Positions 32,584 through 38,661 of a stretch of 38,661 nt of DNA are shown one piece after another. This DNA is from Natronospirillum operosum. GTDB taxonomy: Bacteria > Pseudomonadota > Gammaproteobacteria > Pseudomonadales > Natronospirillaceae. The stretch lies in contig NZ_SRMF01000016.1 in the NCBI RefSeq assembly GCF_004768465.1, positions 1 through 38,661 of the forward strand, in the 5' to 3' direction. The notes below the pieces were generated by a model. It saw nothing but the letters and a program-made list of their open reading frames with translations. It was not told where the DNA came from and did no database searches. How positions within the stretch are numbered: position 1 is the stretch's first letter; each line of letters opens with the position of its first letter. Made by a program: the position numbers and the translations under genes.

Positions 32584-33204
32584 ATGGCAAGATATTTGGG
32601 GCCAACCTGTAAGCTGGCACGTCGCGAAGGTACTGATCTGTTCCTGAAGAGCGGTGTCCGCGCACTGGATACGAAGTGCAAACTGGAAACATCACCCGGC
32701 GTGCATGGTGCGCGTCGCGGACGTCTGTCCGATTACGGCCTGCAGTTGCGCGAAAAGCAGAAAGTACGCCGGATCTACGGTGTGCTTGAGAAGCAGTTTC
32801 GCAGCTACTACAAGGAAGCTGCACGACGCAAGGGCGCCACTGGCGAAAACCTGCTGAAGCTGCTGGAATCACGCCTGGACAACGTAGTCTATCGCATGGG
32901 ATTCGGAGCCACGCGCGCCGAAGCCCGGCAATTGGTGAGCCACAAGGCCATTGAGATCAATGGCTCGCTGGTGAATATTCCCTCCTACCAGGTCAAGGCT
33001 GGTGATCAGATCACCATCCGGGAAAAGTCCAAGAACCAGCTGCGTATCAAGAACGCGCTGGATATCGCGGGCTCCCGGGCACCGGTCGAATGGGTTGAAG
33101 TTGATGCCAACAAGATGGCAGGGGTTCTGAAGAACCTGCCTGAGCGCAGTGATCTGGCGCAGGACATCAATGAAAACCTCATCGTGGAACTGTACTCCAA
33201 GTAA
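32584..33204 (+). CDS. rpsD: 30S ribosomal protein S4
   Basis: Primary 16S rRNA binder that begins 30S assembly, contributes to fidelity and mRNA unwinding, and represses the alpha operon. The 206-residue protein matches E. coli. It begins [20 protein letters not shown] and contains the S4 RNA-binding domain from about 96 ([20 protein letters not shown]), ending [13 protein letters not shown] gggggagacag. It lies 15 bases after rpsK and 28 before rpoA. Confidence 0.98.
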   Translation: MARYLGPTCKLARREGTDLFLKSGVRALDTKCKLETSPGVHGARRGRLSDYGLQLREKQKVRRIYGVLEKQFRSYYKEAARRKGATGENLLKLLESRLDNVVYRMGFGATRAEARQLVSHKAIEINGSLVNIPSYQVKAGDQITIREKSKNQLRIKNALDIAGSRAPVEWVEVDANKMAGVLKNLPERSDLAQDINENLIVELYSK

Positions 33205-33232
33205 TAGAGACTGCTTTAAGGTAGGGGCATAT

Positions 33233-34234
33233 ATGCAGCGTTTCATAAACGACTTTCTTATCCCGCGACATATAGAGGTACAGGAGCTGTCGCCGACTCG
33301 GGCCAAGGTTATCCTGGAGCCGCTCGAGCGTGGTTTCGGCCACACGCTGGGTAGTGCCCTGCGGCGGATTCTGCTGTCCTCATTGCCGGGAGCCGCGATT
33401 GTAGAAGCGGAGATCGATGGCGTGCTGCACGAATACAGCGCCATCGAAGGGGTAAAGGAGGACGTCCTGGATGTCCTGCTGAACCTCAAGGGTGTGGCCG
33501 TCAAGCTGCACGACCGCGATGATGCCACCCTGACGCTGAAAAAAGCGGGCAAGGGCGTGGTTACCGCCGGCGATATCCAGCTCGACCACGGTGTCGAGAT
33601 TGCCAATCCGGATCATGTGATTGCCACCCTGGCTGACAGCGGTGCCCTCAACATGACGCTGCGGATCTCCAGCGGTCGTGGTTATCAGCCGGTGGAAAAC
33701 CGCCTGGACCCGGATGACGACAGCCGCGCTATCGGCAAACTGCAACTGGACGCGACATTCAGCCCTGTGGTGCGTGTGGCCTATGCCGTGGAATCGGCCC
33801 GGGTCGAGCAGCGCACGGATCTGGACAAGCTGGTTCTGGACATCGAGTCCGATGGTACCCTGGATCCGGAAGAGGCTATCCGTTTCGCCGCCACCATTCT
33901 GCAGCACCAGCTGTCGTCCTTCGTGGACCTCGAGTCTGAAGCGCAGAAGGAGCCGGAAGAGGAAGAGGATCGTATCGATCCCATCCTGCTGCGACCGGTT
34001 GACGACCTGGAGCTGACAGTGCGGTCCGCAAACTGCCTGAAAGCGGAAAACATCTATTACATCGGTGATCTCATCCAGCGTACCGAAGTCGAACTGCTGA
34101 AGACGCCGAACCTGGGCAAGAAGTCTCTGACCGAGATCAAAGACGTTCTGGCCTCCAAGGGCTTGTCTCTTGGCATGGTTCTGGAGTCCTGGCCGCCGGC
34201 CAGCCTGAAGAACGACGACAAGGTACTCGGGTAA
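33233..34234 (+). CDS. rpoA: DNA-directed RNA polymerase subunit alpha
   Basis: Its dimer nucleates polymerase assembly, and its C-terminal domain reads UP elements and activators. The 333-residue protein (E. coli 329) starts at ATG 33233 ([20 protein letters not shown]), with SD aaggtagggg; the frame's upstream extension lies within rpsD. The N-terminal domain has the dimer motif [20 protein letters not shown]. The flexible linker is rich in Glu. The CTD has [20 protein letters not shown], whose Arg equals the DNA-contacting Arg265. Confidence 0.98.
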   Translation: MQRFINDFLIPRHIEVQELSPTRAKVILEPLERGFGHTLGSALRRILLSSLPGAAIVEAEIDGVLHEYSAIEGVKEDVLDVLLNLKGVAVKLHDRDDATLTLKKAGKGVVTAGDIQLDHGVEIANPDHVIATLADSGALNMTLRISSGRGYQPVENRLDPDDDSRAIGKLQLDATFSPVVRVAYAVESARVEQRTDLDKLVLDIESDGTLDPEEAIRFAATILQHQLSSFVDLESEAQKEPEEEEDRIDPILLRPVDDLELTVRSANCLKAENIYYIGDLIQRTEVELLKTPNLGKKSLTEIKDVLASKGLSLGMVLESWPPASLKNDDKVLG

Positions 34235-34259
34235 CTAAAGAATCTGGAAGGAAAGAGCC

Positions 34260-34661
34260 ATGCGTCATCGTAAATCCGGCCGCAAATTCGGCCGCACCAG
34301 CTCTCACCGCAAGGCCATGTTCTCGAACATGGCAGCGTCGCTGTTCGAGCATGAACTGATCAAGACCACTCTGCCCAAGGCCAAAGAACTGCGCCGCACG
34401 GCCGAGCCGCTGATCACCAAGGCCAAGGTCGACTCCGTGGCCAACCGTCGCTATGCCTTTGATCGCCTGCGGTCCAAGGAAGCGGTCGGCAAGCTGTTCT
34501 CCGAACTGGGGCCGCGTTACGAAAGCCGCCCCGGTGGCTATATTCGCATCATGAAGTGCGGTTTCCGGGATGGCGACAACGCCCCCATGGCCTATGTGGA
34601 GCTGGTCGATCGTCCGGTGGTTGCAGCTGACGACGATATCGAGGACAACGACGAGGAGTGA
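34260..34661 (+). CDS. rplQ: 50S ribosomal protein L17
   Basis: 50S protein near the tunnel exit. The 133-residue protein begins [20 protein letters not shown] and includes [20 protein letters not shown] and the core [20 protein letters not shown]. It carries an acidic C-terminal tail ([11 protein letters not shown]). SD aaggaaag precedes ATG 34260. It is the last gene of the ribosomal run and is followed by a strong terminator. Confidence 0.98.
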   Translation: MRHRKSGRKFGRTSSHRKAMFSNMAASLFEHELIKTTLPKAKELRRTAEPLITKAKVDSVANRRYAFDRLRSKEAVGKLFSELGPRYESRPGGYIRIMKCGFRDGDNAPMAYVELVDRPVVAADDDIEDNDEE

Positions 34662-34686
34662 TCCTCGCGTGTGAAAAATACGGAAA

Positions 34687-34712
34687 AAGACCGCTGCGGC
34701 GGTCTTTTTTTT
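34687..34712 (+). terminator. Terminator of the alpha operon
   Basis: Stem AAGACCGC (34687-34694) / GCGGTCTT (34699-34706) closing a TGCG loop, with eight Ts at 34705-34712 and an A run before the stem. It is a strong intrinsic terminator, partly bidirectional in look because of the upstream A run. Confidence 0.95.
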
Positions 34713-34770
34713 GGGTGGCCCAATCCGCTAGAGTAATGCTCCCAGTGAATTCCGAACCGAGTCTTCTGTC

Positions 34771-35463
34771 ATGATATCGAGAATACTGCTCAGCGCTGTG
34801 CTGAGTCTGCTTGCCCTGACAGTTCCTGTCGCATACGCAGTTGACTACAGCCAGGGCGAGTCTCTGCGCGTGATCGGCACCAATGTGATCATGCGGGAGG
34901 AGCCCTGGCAGGGGGCAGCCATAGTGGGCTCGCTCAATGAATATGATCACCTGACCTTTCTGGGCGAATACACGGTCGAACCCATCACCGTCAGAGTCAG
35001 GGGCGAGAGTGTCACCGCGCCCTACCTGCGCGTACGGGCCGACAGTGGCGATGAGGGTTGGGTGTTTGGTGGTCTGGTGTCGGCCGATCACGACGCCAAC
35101 CTGCTCGCCGGCAAACTGACCCTGCTCGATCCGGGTGACCACAAGGACGACATCATACGGCTGTACGGCCGTGACTATGTCATGCATGACCGGCGCATGC
35201 GCAGCAGCAGTACCCAGGCTCTGCTGGATCGGTTGGACGTTGATCAGGCCTGGGAGTACTACTATTTTCGCACTGGCGAGGGCGTCGCCTTCGGGCTGGG
35301 CGAAGACGAGCGTATTCAGTCCATTCGGGTGCGTCAGGACGATCTCGAGGACGCCGGTCTGACCACCTACTGGCGCACCGTAGAAGGCTTCCTCAGTGAT
35401 CCTCTGCGCCCGGAGTGCCATCAAACACCGCCCGCATCCAGTTGTGATGACTATCAGCACTGA
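34771..35463 (+). CDS. Secreted SH3-like domain protein of unknown function
   Basis: A 230-residue protein with a clear signal peptide (about 1-23, cut after AYA). Residues about 30-105 resemble a bacterial SH3 domain (LRVIGTNVIMREEPWQGAAI ... PYLRVRADSGDEGWVFGGLV). Such domains often bind peptidoglycan or mediate contacts in the periplasm. Residues 106-230 match nothing I recognise; they contain a YYYFRTGEGVAFGLGEDERI segment and two cysteines near the end that could pair. The 3' end overlaps comF, on the other strand, by 71 bases. Confidence 0.75.
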   Translation: MISRILLSAVLSLLALTVPVAYAVDYSQGESLRVIGTNVIMREEPWQGAAIVGSLNEYDHLTFLGEYTVEPITVRVRGESVTAPYLRVRADSGDEGWVFGGLVSADHDANLLAGKLTLLDPGDHKDDIIRLYGRDYVMHDRRMRSSSTQALLDRLDVDQAWEYYYFRTGEGVAFGLGEDERIQSIRVRQDDLEDAGLTTYWRTVEGFLSDPLRPECHQTPPASSCDDYQH

Positions 35464-36208
35464 TGGGTGTGCGGGCCAGTGTGGCCAGGGCCACCTCACG
35501 GGCACCCGACCGTTTCAGGGCTTCTGCGGCCGCCGTCACGCTGGCGCCGGTGGTGAACACATCGTCCACCAGCAGCCAGCGGCCAGAGACGAGTTCGCAG
35601 CCAAAGGCATAACGCACCGCCCGGCGTCGTTCGGCCCGGGTCAGATCTTCCAGCGCCGGTGTATCCTGATGGCGGTAGAGGGGTTGTCGGTAACCGAGCC
35701 CCAGATCCAGGGCCACAAGACGTGCCAGCTCGGCCGCCTGATTGAATCCCCGCGTCTGCCGGCGGCGCCAGTGCATCGGCATGGCGGTCACCTGCCAGCC
35801 TTCCTGCTGCAAGCTGTCTGCGGCACCCTCTCCTTTCAGTTGCCGCGCCAACAGCGCTGCCAGTGGTGGCGCCAGTGACAACTGCGCCTGGTACTTGAAG
35901 CGTCGAATCAGCTCGGCCCAGGGACCCTGATAGTCCTGCACGAACCAGTACTGGGACCAGGCCCGCGTGGTGGCCAGGCAACGACCGCAGATCATGCCGG
36001 CACGATGCACCGGCGTGCCGCAGAGCCGGCAGCCCGGCCCCCGGTCCAGAAAGTCGTTGCTGCAGCCCGCACAGAAGCGCCTGGACGGTGCCGGCAGACC
36101 GCAGGCCGCACACCTGTGGTCGAGCAGGCGCCAGGCGCGCACAGCCCGATACAGGCCCCTCCAGGGCGAGTGAAAGGATTGCGGGGACGACGAAGGCTGG
36201 TCTTTCAT
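35393..36208 (-). CDS. comF: ComF family phosphoribosyltransferase-like protein
   Basis: ComF proteins are needed for uptake or handling of incoming single-stranded DNA in naturally competent bacteria; the biochemical step is not settled. The 271-residue product has four CxxC pairs near the N-terminus (33/36, 46/49, 60/63, 74/77), consistent with zinc binding. RRFKYQAQLSLAPPLAALLA and RGFNQAAELA follow, then the PRPP-loop motif VDDVFTTGAS at 214-223. The start at 36208 is an ATG with SD aggaag seven bases away; a longer frame from a TTG at 36256 is weaker. It often neighbours bioB-type genes; here it is convergent with the SH3-like gene. Confidence 0.9.
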   Translation of the reverse strand: MKDQPSSSPQSFHSPWRGLYRAVRAWRLLDHRCAACGLPAPSRRFCAGCSNDFLDRGPGCRLCGTPVHRAGMICGRCLATTRAWSQYWFVQDYQGPWAELIRRFKYQAQLSLAPPLAALLARQLKGEGAADSLQQEGWQVTAMPMHWRRRQTRGFNQAAELARLVALDLGLGYRQPLYRHQDTPALEDLTRAERRRAVRYAFGCELVSGRWLLVDDVFTTGASVTAAAEALKRSGAREVALATLARTPISADSHHNWMRAVFDGTPGAEDH

Positions 36209-36249
36209 GGCTGCACTTCCTGTGCGGTTGGGTAAAATTTGGTCAATCC

Positions 36250-36278
36250 ATGACAACTTGATATACTGTGGGTATAAA
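36250..36278 (+). promoter_or_regulatory. Promoter for the rod-like protein/HExxH protein pair
   Basis: ATGACA (36250-36255, 5/6), 17-bp spacer, TATAAA (36273-36278, 5/6), 29 bases before the next ATG. It is a sigma-70 type rather than a flagellar sigma-28 or sigma-54 type. It lies in the divergent gap with comF. Confidence 0.65.
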
Positions 36279-36307
36279 CGGCAGCGGCCGCCACAGGTGA
36301 AACTTTA

Positions 36308-36601
36308 ATGGCTATTACATCGGCACTCAACATTGGTGTGCAGGGTATCCAGAGCGGCATGAACCGCCTGCAGGGCCATGCTTCGGATATTGCGCGTCTG
36401 AATACCGAACCCCGGCCTGGCACCGAGCCGGTCGAGGTACCTCCGCAGGCCGCCCAAGCTGGCGCGCAGACGCCTGTTCGACCCAGCCTTGAGCAATCCA
36501 TGGTGGGTCAGATAGAAGCCAAGCATCTGGTGCAGAGCAATGCCCGGACGATTGAAGTTGCATCGGACACCATGGGCACGCTGCTGGATGTGAAGGCCTG
36601 A
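36308..36601 (+). CDS. Small flagellar rod/hook-like protein
   Basis: A 97-residue protein. The N-terminal 33 residues (ALNIGVQGIQSGMNRLQGHASDIARLN) resemble the amphipathic start of axial flagellar proteins (FlgB/C/G/E). The last 30 (KHLVQSNARTIEVASDTMGTLLDVKA) resemble their C-terminal coiled segment. A Pro-rich stretch (37-62) joins the two in place of the large middle domain. No signal peptide is visible. It could be a type III-exported rod-like piece or an unrelated coiled-coil protein; no other flagellar gene is in the window. It is 15 bases before the HExxH gene. Confidence 0.6.
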   Translation: MAITSALNIGVQGIQSGMNRLQGHASDIARLNTEPRPGTEPVEVPPQAAQAGAQTPVRPSLEQSMVGQIEAKHLVQSNARTIEVASDTMGTLLDVKA

Positions 36602-36616
36602 CCGGGGCATTGACTC

Positions 36617-37549
36617 ATGTCTTCCGTCATCGGGCTGGCCCCACAGGCACTCTTCCCCACCGGGCTTGAACGGCCACCCGGCATGCCCGCTGTGGTGCAG
36701 CCGCGTCAGGACAGCCCGCTGTTCAACCCCGTTACCGAAACTGCAGCCACGGCGCGCAACGAAAATCGCCGCGAGCTGGACCCGGATGAGCGGCGGCAGA
36801 ATAATCAGCGCGGGCAACCGCTGGCATTGCCGGCGCGTGACCAATCCGAGTCCGAAGAGACCGAACCGGACTCGGTGCGTACCAGCCGTCAGGCTCTGGA
36901 AGAAGCCGAACGCAGAGGCGAACTGAACACGCAGGAGCGCCAGCGGCTGGAGCGCATTCAGGAATTGTCCCAGCGTGATCGTGAAGTCCGCCAGCACGAG
37001 ATGGCCCACAAGGCGGTCGCGGGGCAGTATGCCGGGCCCATTCGCTATGAATATGCGCAGGGACCGGACGGCCGGCGCTACGCCATTGCGGGCGAAGTGC
37101 CGCTGGATCTGTCGCCAGCCCCCACGGCAGAGGAAACCATCGCCAAGATGGAACAGATCAGGCGGGCTGCCCTGGTCCCGTCAGAACCCTCGCCCGCCGA
37201 CCGGCGCATCGCAGCGGAAGCCACCCAGTTGATTCTGGATGCCCGCGCCGAGGTGTTGCGTCAGCAGCGCCTGGACAGTGAACAGCAGGCCGACATCCAG
37301 GCCGAACGCACCGAGTTGCGCCAGGACAATACCAACCTCAGACTCGACGATGACATGGCCCGTGAACAGGATCGCGTCGCAGATGATGAGGAAAGCGACG
37401 CTGCACTGGACGAACGGCACTCAGCCATGAATACTGAGCTTGAATTGCGCCGCGCAGAGATTCAGGCCGCCATATCAGAGTTGCTGAGTAACCAGAGTGC
37501 TTCTCTGGATCAGGTAACGCTGGGCCGCAACGTCAACTTTCAGATATAG
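36617..37549 (+). CDS. Putative zinc metalloprotease, SprA-related / CJM1_0395 family
   Basis: A 310-residue protein with the thermolysin-type motif HEMAH at 127-131 in VRQHEMAHKAVAG, followed by GPIRYEYAQGPDGRRYAIAGEVPLDLSPAP, the signature of the SprA-related family. The N-terminal 1-120 is polar and disordered-looking, and 185-290 is a long charged, probably coiled-coil, region rich in Glu, Arg and Gln. No signal peptide is seen, so cytoplasmic location or type III export are both possible. Substrate unknown. It probably forms a two-gene operon with the rod-like gene upstream. Confidence 0.7.
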   Translation: MSSVIGLAPQALFPTGLERPPGMPAVVQPRQDSPLFNPVTETAATARNENRRELDPDERRQNNQRGQPLALPARDQSESEETEPDSVRTSRQALEEAERRGELNTQERQRLERIQELSQRDREVRQHEMAHKAVAGQYAGPIRYEYAQGPDGRRYAIAGEVPLDLSPAPTAEETIAKMEQIRRAALVPSEPSPADRRIAAEATQLILDARAEVLRQQRLDSEQQADIQAERTELRQDNTNLRLDDDMAREQDRVADDEESDAALDERHSAMNTELELRRAEIQAAISELLSNQSASLDQVTLGRNVNFQI

Positions 37550-37565
37550 GGTGACGGCGCCTGAA

Positions 37566-37583
37566 CGGGTGTTCTGCCACCCG
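37566..37583 (+). other. Small hairpin between the HExxH gene and astE
   Basis: CGGGTG/CACCCG (37566-37571 with 37578-37583) with a 6-base loop and no T run. It is too weak for a terminator, so the downstream gene may be co-transcribed. Confidence 0.4.
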
Positions 37584-37597
37584 CGAAGAGTATTACT

Positions 37598-38557
37598 ATG
37601 CCATCTGCCACCATCGATTTTCTGCACACCAGCCTGACCGAAGACATCCCCGCTACTGCCATTGAAACCCCGGGCGCCCTGCTCACCTGGGAAGCGCCGG
37701 GCATACTCTCCGTGGAGCCGCATGAACCGTCCCATCTGCCGGCTGCCATCATCAGTGTCGGCGTGCACGGTGACGAGACCGTGCCGGTGCGCCTGGTCGA
37801 TCACTGGCTGCGGGGGCTGGTGGAAAAGGAGCTGCGGGTGCAGCGCCCGCTTCTGGTGCTGCTGGCCAACCCGGGCGCAGTGCAGGCCGGGACCCGGTTC
37901 GTGGAGCACAACATGAACCGCTTGTTCAGCAGCTCGGCAGCGCTCGGAGAGGATGCCGAGAGTCGGCGTGCGCGCGTGCTGATGAAGGCGGTACAGTGGT
38001 TTGTTGAACGCCACCCGGATGGCCTGCATTTTGATCTGCATTCCACCATCAAACCGTCGGACCGGGAGCGCTTCGCCCTGGTGCCGCCAGCCTGCGCGGA
38101 GCGACCGCTCACCAACCTGATGAAATGGTTTCAGCGCTTTGCCGTCGATGCCTGGGTGCAGAACCGCTCTGCCGCCGCCACCTTTGCCAATTTCTCCGCC
38201 GGTTTGGGCTATCTGAGTGCAACGCTGGAACTGGGTCAGGTCAGCGCCATCGACGAGCCGCTGGACCGCTTCATGCCTATTATTCCCGAGCTGGAGGGTC
38301 TGGCGCAGGGGCCGAGTACCCCCAGTGGCCACCAGACCCAGGGCTATCAGGTGCTGCGCGAGATCATACGCCCCGAGGGGGAGTTCGAGGTTTGTCTGCA
38401 GGATTTCGTGAATTTCCGGCCGCTGACAGCCGGTACCGTGATCGCACGTGGTGAAACGGAAGAGTGGACGATCGAACAGACCGGTGATGCGTTGCTGTTT
38501 CTGAATGCCCAGGTGCCGGTGGGGCACCGGGTGGCGCTGGTGATTCGACCCAATTGA
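37598..38557 (+). CDS. astE: Succinylglutamate desuccinylase / aspartoacylase family (AstE-like)
   Basis: Zinc hydrolase that releases glutamate from N-succinylglutamate, the last step of arginine degradation by the AST pathway. The 319-residue protein has the zinc and catalytic residues expected of the family: His57 and Glu60 in GVHGDE, the substrate-binding stretch RFVEHNMNRLF at 100-110, His148 in DLHST, and the catalytic Glu211 in ATLELGQ. The length fits AstE (about 320-335). The other ast genes are not in the window, so it is uncoupled from the pathway; a related aspartoacylase-type enzyme cannot be excluded. SD gaagag is weak. Confidence 0.88.
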   Translation: MPSATIDFLHTSLTEDIPATAIETPGALLTWEAPGILSVEPHEPSHLPAAIISVGVHGDETVPVRLVDHWLRGLVEKELRVQRPLLVLLANPGAVQAGTRFVEHNMNRLFSSSAALGEDAESRRARVLMKAVQWFVERHPDGLHFDLHSTIKPSDRERFALVPPACAERPLTNLMKWFQRFAVDAWVQNRSAAATFANFSAGLGYLSATLELGQVSAIDEPLDRFMPIIPELEGLAQGPSTPSGHQTQGYQVLREIIRPEGEFEVCLQDFVNFRPLTAGTVIARGETEEWTIEQTGDALLFLNAQVPVGHRVALVIRPN

Positions 38558-38560
38558 GTT

Positions 38561-38661
38561 TAGTCGACGGTTGACAGTGGGATATAGTCGACGGTTGACA
38601 GTGCACAGTAGACAGTGGGTTTTAGTAGACAGATGACAGTCGACGGATGACAGTAAGGTAT
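38561..38661. repeat. Short degenerate direct repeats at the window's end
   Basis: A perfect 19-bp unit, tagtcgacggttgacagtg, occurs at 38561-38579 and 38585-38603 (24-bp period). Looser copies built from GACAGT and GTCGAC words follow to about 38655 (for example gtagacagtggg and cgacggatgacagt). The array runs to the edge and may continue. No gene is seen in it. It is not CRISPR-like: the spacing is too short and the units degenerate. Confidence 0.8.

Noticed and set aside
33149..33232. Longer rpoA from 33149
   Set aside because: The extra 28 residues lie in the end of rpsD and do not match alpha; ATG 33233 has a good SD and the family start.
36209..36256. Longer comF from the TTG at 36256
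   Set aside because: Rare start codon with no SD, whereas ATG 36208 has AGGAAG at good spacing.
36308..36601. Remnant of a full flagellar gene (pseudogene)
   Set aside because: The frame is intact with promoter, start and stop, and a short linker joins the two end segments cleanly, so it reads as a genuine small gene rather than a broken one.
38561..38661. CRISPR-like array at the right edge
   Set aside because: Units are 19 bases with 5-base gaps and decay quickly, with no spacers of normal length and no cas genes.

Overview
The window is a chromosomal backbone segment of a gammaproteobacterium. It carries the complete transcription-translation supercluster in the order birA-coaX-SPOR gene-tRNA(Tyr,Gly,Thr)-tuf-tRNA(Trp)-secE-nusG-rplKAJL-rpoBC-rpsLG-fusA-tuf-S10-spc-alpha. 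This arrangement is the one known from Pseudomonas and its marine relatives. The EF-Tu, RpoB and SPOR-protein sequences and the moderately high GC suggest a marine or halophilic Pseudomonadales/Oceanospirillales-type organism. I cannot name the genus.

Layout. 1-216: repetitive, palindrome-rich DNA resembling a REP/BIME element. 217-2551: birA, coaX and a SPOR-domain envelope protein. 2627-4204: a tRNA operon (Tyr, Gly, Thr) with a GC-discriminator promoter, leading into the first tuf gene. 4223-7717: tRNA-Trp, secE, nusG and the L11 and L10 operons, with structured leaders. 7752-16307: an attenuator-like terminator, then rpoB and rpoC. 16308-16383: degenerate tandem copies of the last codons of rpoC. 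16403-20814: the str operon (rpsL, rpsG, fusA, second tuf), closed by a strong terminator. 20899-34661: S10, spc and alpha genes as an almost unbroken run of 29 genes, with a perfect-consensus promoter at the start, a second promoter before rpsM and a terminator after rplQ. 34771-38557: a less conserved flank holding a secreted SH3-like protein, convergent comF, a small flagellar-rod-like protein next to a SprA-type HExxH protein, and an AstE/aspartoacylase-family protein. 38561-38661: short direct repeats running off the window.

How the genes work together. The core makes RNA polymerase (alpha, beta, beta'), the elongation factors Tu and G, NusG, the SecYE channel core and about thirty ribosomal proteins. 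The promoters I can see (tRNA operon, tRNA-Trp, str, S10, alpha) all have 17-bp spacers and GC-rich start-site regions typical of stringent, growth-rate control. Intergenic hairpins sit where r-protein feedback sites are known in relatives (before rplK, rplJ, rpsH and rpsM, and between rpsL and rpsG).

Most of the window is ordinary, highly conserved housekeeping DNA, and I see no defence system, prophage, CRISPR array or new multi-gene system. The observations most worth a second look are the decaying tandem repeats of the rpoC 3' end, each ending in a stop or its remnant; two tuf genes identical from start to stop codon; stable hairpins at the very 5' end of the str and S10 mRNAs combined with a short S10 leader; repeated C(UGCG)G tetraloop hairpins; and the rod-like protein/HExxH protein pair.
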